A stretch of DNA of 64,000 bases from an uncultured Eubacterium sp. (GTDB taxonomy: Bacteria > Bacillota > Clostridia > Lachnospirales > Lachnospiraceae). Under the pieces are notes generated by a model. It searched no databases. It worked only from the letters and a program-made list of their open reading frames with translations, and had not been told where the DNA came from. A program made the translations under genes and the position numbers. Positions within the stretch are counted from its first letter, which is position 1, and the number at the start of each line of letters is the position of its first letter. Positions 27,440 to 35,636 of this stretch are shown here, in pieces. The DNA is taken from positions 7,568 to 71,567 of the forward strand of contig CAKRGF010000008.1 in the NCBI GenBank assembly GCA_934322085.1, read 5' to 3'.

Positions 27440-28492
27440 TCACTTATCCGAAAGATACTCAATCTTTTGTCCTGCTGCCTTCAATAAACGGTTCATAATT
27501 GCCTCGCTTCGGTCATCATCTGCAAAACTCTCAGAAAAAATAACCGATACCCCCATATGGTCAAATTCGCGTAATGCACGGTATAACCCCTGTTCTATCG
27601 TGTGTTCATTCCGCGATCCCGCTGACACAACTTGTCCATGTGTATAACAGGATAACGTCTCATCCGCAGCAAGAATCCCCACATTTTCTTCTGGATATTC
27701 TGCAGCAAGTTCTTCAATCCGGCGGATAACAGCTTCCTTTTCTCCCTGAATCACCGTCATCGACGCCTTCGGTGCATAATGTCTGTACTTCATGCCTGGT
27801 GCTTTCGGCTTTACCGATGGGTCTAATCCGGATAAACCGGCATCCATCTGTACTGTGCCAATCACCTTAGCAATCATATCTTTTGTAATATGTCCCGGAC
27901 GCAGAATCGTCGGCGTCTCTTCTGTGACGTCAATAATCGTCGATTCCACGCCGATTCCAACCGGACCGCCATCAATAATCATATCAATGCGTCCCCACAA
28001 ATCTTCTTTTACATGTTCTGCCGTCGTCGGGCTTGGTCTGCCTGACGTATTCGCACTCGGTGCCGCCACCGGCACGCCGGCACTTTCAATCAACTGTCTA
28101 GCCCCCTCATGTGAAGGCATCCGAACAGCAACCGTATCAAGTCCACCGGTTGTCTCATAAGGCACATCTTTTGTCTTTTCAAAAATCAGTGTCATCGGTC
28201 CCGGCCAAAATGCATCCATAAGTTTCTCTGCTGTTTCCGGTATCCGTGCAGCAATTGCATCAAGTTCTTCTCTCTTACTGATATGAAGAATCAGTGGATT
28301 ATCACTCGGACGCCCTTTTGCCTCATATATTTTTTTAGCCGCTTGCGGGTTAAATCCATCCCCGCCAAGTCCATACACAGTCTCCGTCGGGAAGGCAACC
28401 AGCCCGCCCTGCCGTAAAATCTGTGCGGCATGATTTAATTCTCCTTTGTCATACCCTGTTACCGCATCGAAGCAAATCCATTCTGTATCCAT
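27440..28492 (-). CDS. ywlC: L-threonylcarbamoyladenylate synthase (Sua5/YwlC)
   Basis: 350 residues, full-length Sua5 type. The N-terminal YrdC domain has LRQGGLVAFPTETVYGLGGDGFNPQA, KGRPSDNPLILHI, VAVRMPSHEGARQLIESAGVPVAAPSANTSGRPSPT. After ~210 comes the family linker with SPGMKYRHYAP-like PKAPGMKYRHYAPKA and a C-terminal Sua5 domain (~230-345). It makes threonylcarbamoyl-AMP for t6A37 in ANN-decoding tRNAs. It starts the block leading through rpiB and proC into the atp genes; a promoter lies at 28539-28567. The downstream phosphatase-like gene begins 17 bases past its stop. Confidence 0.95.
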   Translation of the reverse strand: MDTEWICFDAVTGYDKGELNHAAQILRQGGLVAFPTETVYGLGGDGFNPQAAKKIYEAKGRPSDNPLILHISKREELDAIAARIPETAEKLMDAFWPGPMTLIFEKTKDVPYETTGGLDTVAVRMPSHEGARQLIESAGVPVAAPSANTSGRPSPTTAEHVKEDLWGRIDMIIDGGPVGIGVESTIIDVTEETPTILRPGHITKDMIAKVIGTVQMDAGLSGLDPSVKPKAPGMKYRHYAPKASMTVIQGEKEAVIRRIEELAAEYPEENVGILAADETLSCYTHGQVVSAGSRNEHTIEQGLYRALREFDHMGVSVIFSESFADDDRSEAIMNRLLKAAGQKIEYLSDK

Positions 28493-28538
28493 ATACGATT
28501 CCTTCTATCTCGCTTTTTCTCAAATACTCATATGAATT

Positions 28539-28567
28539 ATCATACCATATTCTGCCTATTTATACAA
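28539..28567 (-). promoter_or_regulatory. Candidate promoter of the sua5-to-atp block
   Basis: Minus strand TTGTAT (28562-28567), 17 bp, TATGAT (28539-28544), about 47 bp upstream of the Sua5 start. The -35 box lies inside the last codons of the preceding amidase gene. Confidence 0.55.
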
Positions 28568-29275
28568 GAAATTTTCAATGCCCTCTGCAATCCCTTCGAC
28601 CATCTTTTTTTGATATTTTTCGTCATTTAACAACCTCTCTTCGTCAGGATTTGACAAAAAACCGCACTCTACGATAACAATCGGGCAGCTCACCTTCCGA
28701 AGCATATAATAACTGTCATTCGCTTTTTCCACGCGGTGATTTTCTTTGTCCGCTTTTTCTTTGATAGACTGCTGTAAAATGCCGGCAAGACGTTTGCCCT
28801 TTTCGGAACTTTTATGATAAAAAACCTGTGCCCCTTTCGTGGATGCAGAAAAACTGTTCTGATGAATACTCACAACCAAATCCGGTTTCTTTTCTTCAAT
28901 CAGCGCCACACGATTCTGCATATCCGCCCGCTTTTTTGAGGACTCATCACCGCGGCAGAGTGCCTCATCACTCACTCTTGTCATATAAACCGTATAACCG
29001 CTTGCCGCCAGTTTTTGATTTAATTTCTCACTGATAGCAAGATTTACATCCTTTTCTAACGTCTGATTTACTCCCACTTTTCCAGGGTCAAAACCACCGT
29101 GTCCGGGGTCAATCACAATCGTCGCCTTCGTTCCTTTTGCAGTCTGGTTAAGCGTCTTGTAAAATGGTTTTTCAAACGGTGACACAAACTTGTACCACGC
29201 ACTCAAAAAAGCAGCCACGGCAAAAAAGATTACCATAGCTGCTTTCTTTGTTTGTTCTATTTTTTCCTTCGACAT
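28556..29275 (-). CDS. Membrane-anchored N-acetylmuramoyl-L-alanine amidase
   Basis: 239 residues. One signal-anchor helix (~11-29) then an Amidase_3 domain. Zinc ligands: His in VIDPGHGGFDPG, Glu in LEKDVNLAISEKL, and His in DLVVSIHQNSF; the catalytic Glu is in IVIVECGFLSNPDEERLL. It cleaves the MurNAc-L-Ala bond on the outer face of the membrane and belongs to the CwlD/LytC type. The ATG at 29273-29275 was chosen since GGGAG lies six bases in front and upstream candidates have no proper spacing. The GH18-type gene is just upstream on the same strand, separated by about 57 bases. Confidence 0.92.
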   Translation of the reverse strand: MSKEKIEQTKKAAMVIFFAVAAFLSAWYKFVSPFEKPFYKTLNQTAKGTKATIVIDPGHGGFDPGKVGVNQTLEKDVNLAISEKLNQKLAASGYTVYMTRVSDEALCRGDESSKKRADMQNRVALIEEKKPDLVVSIHQNSFSASTKGAQVFYHKSSEKGKRLAGILQQSIKEKADKENHRVEKANDSYYMLRKVSCPIVIVECGFLSNPDEERLLNDEKYQKKMVEGIAEGIENFLYK

Positions 29276-29332
29276 AACGGACTCCCGCATCCTTTTTGGT
29301 ACTATTGTATGTCTTTTTCCTGTCAAATAGTC

Positions 29333-31036
29333 TTACCATCCACGAATGGCATCCGCAATCGTCGTCCAGGTAACGGCACGCTCAAAACCAAGTTTCCAGA
29401 ACGCCACACCTGCTGTCTTATTTTTCTTCACAACTTCCAGTTTTTTCTTTAACGAGGTTTCTTCTTCCAACCAAATTTTGTAAGTTGCACCACTGGACTT
29501 AAATTCCGCATAATACTGACCGGTTGCTTCATCCCACTTTGGCGATGCATCATTTGCCCGGACAACACTCTCGGCACCGCTCATGCCATAAGCTTCCGGA
29601 TGTGGCTTTTTGCCTTTTACTTCTTTCCACAATCTCGTGTAGAACGGAAGTGCAGCCACCGTACGTTCTGCCGGTACCTTTGCCAGCACATTTTTAACGC
29701 CCTCTTTTACAAATGAAAGCGACGAAACGGAACCGCTTTCTTCACTGCCGTTGTAATGCTCATCATATGCCATCAAAATCACATAGTCCACAATGCGTCC
29801 CTGTTCTTCCAAATCATAATACGCATTGTAACTTGCCGGCGAATAGTTATCCACCGAAACAATCAAATCATTTGCGTGGCACTTAAGAGTAAGTTCACGT
29901 AAAAATTCCAGATATGCCGGTGCAGTATCTTTTGTTACATGCTCAAAATCAATGTTAATTCCATCCAATTCATGCTGAATCGCCGTTGCCACCAGACCAT
30001 TTACCAAACGATTCCGGTTTGATGTCACGCCGAGCACTTTGCTTAACTTAATTCCTTTACCAAAATCATTAATCAGTCCCCACACCTGTTTTCCCTGTGC
30101 GTGTGCCTGAGTAACATAAGAAGAATTCGCTAACGAACTGAACTTGCCTGTATTATCGCTGAGCGCATACCACGTCGGGCTGATGACATTCATTGCCTTT
30201 GCGCTCTGAATGAGTGATGGAAGCTGTCCGCTGCTCGTCTCGTTCGTTACCTGATGCCATCCCAAACATACCTGGCCTTTTGTCTTTAACTGGGTAAAAG
30301 ATTCCGGCTCTTTGTCAAATTTCCAAGCCGTTTCTTTCTGCCCCTGCAGGCGGTCGCTCGGTACATAACCGGCAATTCCATCCTGTGTAGTAACCGCCGT
30401 ATAATCATTTTCCTTTTTCTTATCCGTCTCCACAAATACGCGGGTGCCTTTTGCCAGTTCCACAAAATATTTGTATTTCTTATTCGGCCCCTTGCGCACA
30501 CGGGTATCTTCTGTCAGTGACGCCATCGTATAGGAGGCACTGCGGTCTGACATAATCACAAGGCGTTTTGGATTTTGATAAGTTTTATAATAGCAGCTTG
30601 CGTGTTCTTTGATAAAGGAAAGGGACACATAAAATACATCATCTTTTTTCTGCAATATTGGTTTCTTTGCGTTCTGTGTCTCCTTACCAACCTGATAGGA
30701 AACTTCTCCTGCCTGCGCCAAAATCACGCCGCCACTTGTCACATAAGAAAGGCTGTTTTCCACTGTATCGACATAAATTCTCTGGTCCATATAAGCAGAC
30801 GCAACCGATGCCGGCACATAAATTTCGCCCTCTGCTTCATATCCCTTTTCTTTGCTTTGTTCATCATTAATCACAAGTGCCACTTCATTTTTCTTTAGTT
30901 TAAATAAATCATTCAGCGGTGCCTGTCCCGGGTCCAGCCATTCAATCACCAAATTCACAACCGGTCTCGCAAGCAGTGCCACAAGCACAACGGCTAAAAC
31001 CACGACAACCAGCAGCCTTTTTTTCTTTTTCGTCAT
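29333..31036 (-). CDS. Membrane-anchored GH18-type glycoside hydrolase with SH3-like domain (YaaH-like)
   Basis: 567 residues. N-terminal signal anchor (~8-28). Residues ~50-160 resemble a copper-amine-oxidase-N-like beta module (EIYVPASVASAYMDQRIYVDTVENSLSYV). ~175-235 is an SH3-like domain (TRVRKGPNKKYKYFVELAKGTRVFV). From ~250 on is a GH18 barrel with CLGWHQVT, VWGLINDFG and the catalytic motif DGINIDFEHV (DxxDxDxE, Glu as acid), then VILMAYDEHYNGS and GVAFWKLGFE. Close in organisation to YaaH/YdhD-like spore-cortex and wall enzymes. It likely hydrolyses N-acetylglucosamine linkages in peptidoglycan. Strong GGAAGGAGGA SD. The catalytic triad appears intact. Confidence 0.88.
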   Translation of the reverse strand: MTKKKKRLLVVVVLAVVLVALLARPVVNLVIEWLDPGQAPLNDLFKLKKNEVALVINDEQSKEKGYEAEGEIYVPASVASAYMDQRIYVDTVENSLSYVTSGGVILAQAGEVSYQVGKETQNAKKPILQKKDDVFYVSLSFIKEHASCYYKTYQNPKRLVIMSDRSASYTMASLTEDTRVRKGPNKKYKYFVELAKGTRVFVETDKKKENDYTAVTTQDGIAGYVPSDRLQGQKETAWKFDKEPESFTQLKTKGQVCLGWHQVTNETSSGQLPSLIQSAKAMNVISPTWYALSDNTGKFSSLANSSYVTQAHAQGKQVWGLINDFGKGIKLSKVLGVTSNRNRLVNGLVATAIQHELDGINIDFEHVTKDTAPAYLEFLRELTLKCHANDLIVSVDNYSPASYNAYYDLEEQGRIVDYVILMAYDEHYNGSEESGSVSSLSFVKEGVKNVLAKVPAERTVAALPFYTRLWKEVKGKKPHPEAYGMSGAESVVRANDASPKWDEATGQYYAEFKSSGATYKIWLEEETSLKKKLEVVKKNKTAGVAFWKLGFERAVTWTTIADAIRGW

Positions 31037-31060
31037 GGAAGTTCCTCCTTCCTTAAGCTA

Positions 31061-32470
31061 TCAGTCTTTACCATTCCAACAATACGTGCAAAGTTTTTCT
31101 TTTGGTATTCCAACCGCCTCCAACATATCATCTAAGCGGTTAAAACGAAGGGATGTGAAGTTTAACTCCTTGCGGATTTCTTCAACCATCTGATCATATT
31201 TTTCCGATTCCGGATCGGTATACTGCTCTAATACTTCCTCTGATACATCCTCCGTTCCTTCCAGTCGCGCAATCACACGGCGGGTAATCAAATCCATCTC
31301 CGATGAGGAACGCGAGAAATTCAAAAATTTACATCCATATACAAGCGGCGGACACGCCGGACGAATATGTACTTCCTTTGCCCCGCTGTCATACAGAAAT
31401 TCCGTCGTTTCACGAAGCTGTGTTCCGCGGACAATGGAATCGTCAATCAAAAGAATACTTCTATCCTGAATCAAATCATGTACAGCAAGCATTTTCATTT
31501 TTGCAATCATGTCGCGCTTACTCTGAACCGTCGGCATAAAGGAACGCGGCCACGTCGGTGTATATTTGATAAATGGTCTGGAAAACGGAACACCGGACTC
31601 ATTTGCATAACCAACCGCATGTGCCGTACCGGAATCCGGAACCCCGGCAACAATATCCGGTTTTACATGGTCACGTTTTGCCATATTTTTTCCGCAGTTA
31701 TAACGCATCTGCTCTACACTGATTCCCTCGTAGGAACTGGATGGATAACCATAGTACACCCACAAGAATGTACAAATCCGCATCTTGCTTCCCGGTGCCA
31801 TCAGCGTTTTAATTCCCTCTTGATTTACAATTACAATCTCACCCGGTCCTAATTCTTTTAGTGGACGGTATCCTAAATTTTGGAACGAGAAAGATTCCAT
31901 CGCCATACAATAAGCATCTTCTTTATGTCCAATCACAAGCGGTGTTCTTCCATATTTATCACGCGCTGCATAAATGCCCTTTGGTGTAAGAATCATTAAC
32001 GTCAAAGAACCGTCAATCCGCTCTAAGGCATAATGGATACCCTCAATCAAGTTCTCTTTCTGGTTAATAATCGCTGCCACAAGCTCTGTCGGGTTAATAT
32101 CTCCGCCACTCATTTCCAAAAAATGAGTGTTATTGTCATTAAAAATTTCATCCACAATTTCCTGTGCATTGTTGATTTTTCCCACGGTCGTAATGGCAAA
32201 TGTACCATGATGGGAACGCACAATCAATGGCTGAGGCTCAAAATCGGAAATGCAGCCAATCCCGTAATATCCCTTCATTTTCTGCATGTCTTTATCAAAT
32301 TTCGTCCGAAACGGTGCATTTTCTATGTTGTGAATCGCACGGTCAAATCCGTCCTCTCCATACACTGCCATTCCGGCACGTCTTGTTCCCAGATGGGAAT
32401 GATAATCTGTTCCAAAAAACAAATCAAATACGCAGTCATCCTTCGATGCCACTCCAAAAAAACCGCCCAT
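31061..32470 (-). CDS. PurF-type amidophosphoribosyltransferase homologue lacking the N-terminal Cys nucleophile
   Basis: 469 residues with the PurF layout: class-II glutaminase domain (~1-230) followed by a type-I phosphoribosyltransferase domain (~250-440) with the PRPP loop ILLIDDSIVRGTQLRE. In active PurF the processed protein begins with Cys1 (MCGIxG). This one begins MGGFFGVASKDDC, and the SD GAGGAGG five bases ahead of the ATG leaves no alternative start, so the glutamine-hydrolysing Cys is absent. LGTRRAGMAVYG and FAITTVGKINNAQE, corresponding to RGxDSAG- and GNL-like regions, are partly kept. It might use ammonia, another acceptor, or be a regulator. Clusters with wall genes and not with pur genes; divergent apt suggests a purine link. 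Confidence 0.83.
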   Translation of the reverse strand: MGGFFGVASKDDCVFDLFFGTDYHSHLGTRRAGMAVYGEDGFDRAIHNIENAPFRTKFDKDMQKMKGYYGIGCISDFEPQPLIVRSHHGTFAITTVGKINNAQEIVDEIFNDNNTHFLEMSGGDINPTELVAAIINQKENLIEGIHYALERIDGSLTLMILTPKGIYAARDKYGRTPLVIGHKEDAYCMAMESFSFQNLGYRPLKELGPGEIVIVNQEGIKTLMAPGSKMRICTFLWVYYGYPSSSYEGISVEQMRYNCGKNMAKRDHVKPDIVAGVPDSGTAHAVGYANESGVPFSRPFIKYTPTWPRSFMPTVQSKRDMIAKMKMLAVHDLIQDRSILLIDDSIVRGTQLRETTEFLYDSGAKEVHIRPACPPLVYGCKFLNFSRSSSEMDLITRRVIARLEGTEDVSEEVLEQYTDPESEKYDQMVEEIRKELNFTSLRFNRLDDMLEAVGIPKEKLCTYCWNGKD

Positions 32471-32622
32471 GATGTCCTCCTCGTTCTCTATTCATTGTTG
32501 TAATGGGTTAAATCCTCTAATAGAATACCACGTTTTTCGACAGTTCTCAACCCTAATACTCCTTCAGTTTGTGTCAAATGTTCGTTGGCACTTTTTTGTT
32601 TTCCGTAATTCAGGAGAAAAGC

Positions 32623-32670
32623 TTTGCGGGAGCGCCATTCAGCGGACCCTTCCCCATACCGCCCCGCAAA
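32623..32670. other. Palindromic GC-rich element between the PurF-like gene and apt
   Basis: Arms TTTGCGGG (32623-32630) and CCCGCAAA (32663-32670) enclose 32 bases, within which GCGG / CCGC can also pair. It lies in the 5' untranslated region expected for the minus-strand PurF-like gene. The remainder of the 301-bp divergent gap (32471-32771) is AT-rich and holds the apt promoter only. Confidence 0.45.
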
Positions 32671-32684
32671 ACCAATATTTTACC

Positions 32685-32713
32685 TTGATTATATTTTTAT
32701 CTCTTATTATAAT
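32685..32713 (+). promoter_or_regulatory. Promoter of apt
   Basis: TTGATT (32685-32690), 17 bp, TATAAT (32708-32713), 58 bp upstream of the apt start. Confidence 0.7.
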
Positions 32714-32771
32714 AGAAAGGTAAAGAACGTAGTTTTTCACCAAACATTCAAAAAGAAACGAGGTACTCATT

Positions 32772-33296
32772 GTGAGAAAATTAGAAGAATACATCCGGAG
32801 TATTCCTGACTTTCCGGAAAAGGGAATTATTTTTCGCGACATTACAACGGTTCTGCAGGACGCAGAAGGATTGAAGCTTGCGATTGATTCCATGATTGAA
32901 ACACTCAAAGATGTGGATTTTGATGTAATTGTCGGAACAGAATCCCGCGGATTCATTTTTGGTGTACCAATTGCCTATGCAATGGGCAAGCCATTTGTTC
33001 CATGCCGTAAGAAGGGAAAACTGCCTTGTGAAACAGTAACTGCAGAATATGATTTGGAATATGGCAGTGCAGCAATTGAGCTTCACAAAGATTCTATTAA
33101 AAAAGGTCAGAAAGTTGTTATCGTGGACGACCTCATCGCAACCGGCGGCACAGTAAAAGCGTGCGCCTCCTTAGTAGAGGAATTAGGTGGCGAAGTTGCT
33201 AAAATTGTTTTTCTGATGGAGCTTGCCGGCTTAAAGGGAAGAGAACAATTGTCGCAGTACGACGTGTCTTCTTTAATTATTTACGAAGGGAAATAG
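32772..33296 (+). CDS. apt: Adenine phosphoribosyltransferase
   Basis: 174 residues, typical length. Converts adenine and PRPP to AMP. Motifs: N-terminal IRSIPDFPEKGIIFRDITTVL, the GTESRGFIFGVPIAYAMGKPFVPCRKKGKLP stretch that shapes the adenine pocket, EYGSAAIELHKDSIKKGQ, and the PRPP loop VVIVDDLIATGGTVKA. The start is GTG at 32772 with GAGGT upstream; the protein then begins exactly at the conserved end. An NCS2 purine permease follows 82 bp downstream, making a transport-plus-salvage pair, with a possible attenuator between them. Confidence 0.97.
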   Translation: MRKLEEYIRSIPDFPEKGIIFRDITTVLQDAEGLKLAIDSMIETLKDVDFDVIVGTESRGFIFGVPIAYAMGKPFVPCRKKGKLPCETVTAEYDLEYGSAAIELHKDSIKKGQKVVIVDDLIATGGTVKACASLVEELGGEVAKIVFLMELAGLKGREQLSQYDVSSLIIYEGK

Positions 33297-33323
33297 GCGG
33301 CTATTTGCTGCCTTTTACCGCCT
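33295..33323 (+). promoter_or_regulatory. Possible attenuator between apt and the purine permease
   Basis: AGGCGG at 33295-33300 can pair either with GCTGCCT at 33307-33313, which is followed by four T residues (terminator-like), or perfectly with CCGCCT at 33318-33323 (alternative fold without a T-run). The two foldings are mutually exclusive. No known riboswitch aptamer is recognisable upstream. Confidence 0.35.
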
Positions 33324-33378
33324 CGCGAAGGGAGCACGTGAGCGCAATATATCTATCACTTACAAGGAGGAGCATTTC

Positions 33379-34734
33379 ATGTTAGAAAAAATGTTCAAAC
33401 TGAAAGAGAATAATACCTCTTTCCGTACTGAGGTTGTTGCCGGTCTGACAACATTTATGGCTATGGCTTACATCCTCGCTGTCAACCCAAATATTTTAAG
33501 TGCTACCGGAATGAATTCCGATGCCATTCTTCTAGCAACTGCACTGGCATCTTTCGTCGGCTGTATGGCTATGGCTTTGTTAGCCAACTATCCCTTTGCC
33601 CTTGCACCAGGTATGGGACTGAATGCATACATGGCATTCACCGTTTGCGGCAATATGGGATATTCCTGGCAGATTGCTTTGCTTGCCGTATTTGTTGAGG
33701 GTTTGATTTTCATCGTATTATCTTTGACAAATGTACGTGAAGCTATCTTCAATGCCATTCCAATGGCTCTGAAAAAAGGCGTAAGCGCCGGCATCGGCTT
33801 GTTTATCGCTTTCATCGGTCTTCAGGGTGCAAACCTTGTTGTCAACGATGATTCTACCCTTTTAACTTATGTAAAATTTGTAGGCGATTTCCATACCATC
33901 GGTATCGGTGCCCTGCTTGCTTTAATTGGTTTGTTCATCATCGTTGTTCTGCATCACAAAAATATCAAAGGTTCCATTTTGATTGGTATTCTTGCCACAT
34001 GGATTCTTGGTATGATTTGCGAAGCAATCGGTCTTTATGTACCGGACGGCAAAGAGTTCTACTCCCTTTATCCAAGTTTCCGCATGATAGACTTCGGTGC
34101 ATTTGGAACAACATTTGGCCAGTGTTTCAACGTTGATTTCTCAGGTGTTGATATCCTGAACTTCATCGCTGTTTTATTTGCCTTTTTGTTTGTCGACATT
34201 TTCGATACGCTCGGAACTTTGATTGGTGTTTCCACCAAAGCGAATATGCTTGATGAAGAAGGAAAACTTCCTCGCATCCGTCCGGCTCTTCTGGCAGATG
34301 CCATCGCAACTTCGGTTGGTGCTATTTTCGGAACATCAACTACTACTACTTACGTTGAGTCCTCCGCTGGTGTTGCAGCCGGTGGACGTACCGGTTTATC
34401 TGCAATGGTAACTGGTCTGCTGTTCTTATTGGCTATCGTATTTGCACCAATTTTCACAGCAATTCCATCCTTTGCCACTGCACCGGCATTAATCTTCGTT
34501 GGATTTTTGATGATTTCTTCTATCATCTCGATTGACTTTGAAGATATTACAGAAGCCGTACCTGCATACCTTGCTATGCTTGCAATGCCTTTGATGTACA
34601 GCATCTCAGAAGGTATCGCACTCGGCGTAATTTCTTATGTTGTAATTAACTTATGCTGTGGAAAAACTAAGAAAATTAAACCTTTGATGTATATCTTAGC
34701 AGTATTGTTTGTTTTGAAATACATTTTCTTATAA
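33379..34734 (+). CDS. NCS2-family purine permease (AzgA/PbuG type)
   Basis: 451 residues, 12-14 membrane segments. The sequence follows the AzgA branch: TEVVAGLTTFMAMAYILAVNP at the N-terminus, ALAPGMGLNAYMAF, LKKGVSAGIGLFIAFIGLQGA, DIFDTLGTLIGVSTKANMLDEEG, and FGTSTTTTYVESSAGVAAGGRTGLSA, all hallmark stretches of hypoxanthine/guanine/adenine proton symporters. The partner apt gene upstream makes adenine uptake plausible, but substrate range among adenine, guanine and hypoxanthine is not decidable. AAGGAGGAG SD. The transcript ends at 34754-34801. Confidence 0.93.
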   Translation: MLEKMFKLKENNTSFRTEVVAGLTTFMAMAYILAVNPNILSATGMNSDAILLATALASFVGCMAMALLANYPFALAPGMGLNAYMAFTVCGNMGYSWQIALLAVFVEGLIFIVLSLTNVREAIFNAIPMALKKGVSAGIGLFIAFIGLQGANLVVNDDSTLLTYVKFVGDFHTIGIGALLALIGLFIIVVLHHKNIKGSILIGILATWILGMICEAIGLYVPDGKEFYSLYPSFRMIDFGAFGTTFGQCFNVDFSGVDILNFIAVLFAFLFVDIFDTLGTLIGVSTKANMLDEEGKLPRIRPALLADAIATSVGAIFGTSTTTTYVESSAGVAAGGRTGLSAMVTGLLFLLAIVFAPIFTAIPSFATAPALIFVGFLMISSIISIDFEDITEAVPAYLAMLAMPLMYSISEGIALGVISYVVINLCCGKTKKIKPLMYILAVLFVLKYIFL

Positions 34735-34753
34735 GAAAAATTTTCTGCATATA

Positions 34754-34801
34754 AAAAGACCCGCCAAAACTTGTCTGCTCCCGACAATTGGTGGGTCTTT
34801 T
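34754..34801 (+). terminator. Terminator after the NCS2 permease, bidirectional
   Basis: AAAAGACCCGCCAA pairs with TTGGTGGGTCTTTT (one G-T pair), with an inner TGTC / GACA. T-runs lie on both sides, which also serves the convergent amidohydrolase gene ending at 34809. Confidence 0.9.
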
Positions 34802-34808
34802 GTTATTT

Positions 34809-35636
34809 TTAAATTCCAATTATTTGAACAAAATTCTCAGATAAAATCTGCTTTTTTTCTGTCTCTGTTAAATCGGTTTCCATAAACCACTGCACCGCGT
34901 CCTTCTGCCCGCTCCACGGACTGTCCGTTCCGAACAAGACACGGTCACTTCCCATCGCATGAATCAAATCGACAAATGCTTCTTTTGTAAGCATTCCCGA
35001 AACGCCCTCTTTTTGCAGATAATCACCCGAAAAAGAAGTGTCAAAGAAAAGCGATTTTTCCATCAATTTTTCTTTCACTTCGTCCCACAAACGCCATCCG
35101 CCCATATGGGCAAGAATCAAGTGGTCCGACTCTGTGTCCTTTAACACCTCAAGCACATGGTCAGGCGTACAGTGAACCGGGGCTGGCATTCCAATATCCA
35201 CACCGGCGTGAACGGTAATATACAGTCCTAATTCCGTTGCTTTTTCTACAATCCGCTTGTACCTTATATCATTAAAAAAGGTTCCCTGATAATCCGGATG
35301 AATTTTGATTCCCTTAAGCCCAAGTGCTTTGATACGGTTTAATACTTCCGAAATATTGTCGGTCTCCGGATGAATCCCGCCAAACGAAAGAAGCCCGGTC
35401 TCTAAAGCCTTTGCATTTGTTTCTGCTGCCACTTCATTAATCGTATCTACCTGTTTTTTTGACGTAGCGACAGGAAGAAGCAGGGAATAAGAAATCCCTG
35501 CCTCTTTCATCGACGCCATTAAGCCGGACTGCACACCATTGGTGTGAGCCTTCGTACCCGAATTTTTCTCAAGCTTTTCAATCGCCCGTTTTGCAATCGT
35601 CTCCGGATACGTATGCGTATGTGCATCAATTATCAT
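34809..35636 (-). CDS. Amidohydrolase-family metal-dependent hydrolase
   Basis: 275 residues, TIM-barrel Amidohydro_2 family. Metal-binding motifs: DAHTHTYP at residues 3-8 (HxH), KIHPDYQG, ITVHAGVD, LILAHMGGWRLWDE and GTDSPWSGQ with the terminal Asp. Substrate not identifiable; relatives include decarboxylases of aromatic acids and lactone hydrolases. Its start overlaps the iorB stop (ATGA), so it is coupled to the indolepyruvate oxidoreductase. A role in aromatic amino-acid or aryl-acid metabolism is therefore a reasonable guess, not more. Confidence 0.82.
   Translation of the reverse strand: MIIDAHTHTYPETIAKRAIEKLEKNSGTKAHTNGVQSGLMASMKEAGISYSLLLPVATSKKQVDTINEVAAETNAKALETGLLSFGGIHPETDNISEVLNRIKALGLKGIKIHPDYQGTFFNDIRYKRIVEKATELGLYITVHAGVDIGMPAPVHCTPDHVLEVLKDTESDHLILAHMGGWRLWDEVKEKLMEKSLFFDTSFSGDYLQKEGVSGMLTKEAFVDLIHAMGSDRVLFGTDSPWSGQKDAVQWFMETDLTETEKKQILSENFVQIIGI

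Noticed and set aside
33379..34734. Purine riboswitch ahead of the permease
   Set aside because: The conserved purine aptamer core could not be found in 33297-33378.
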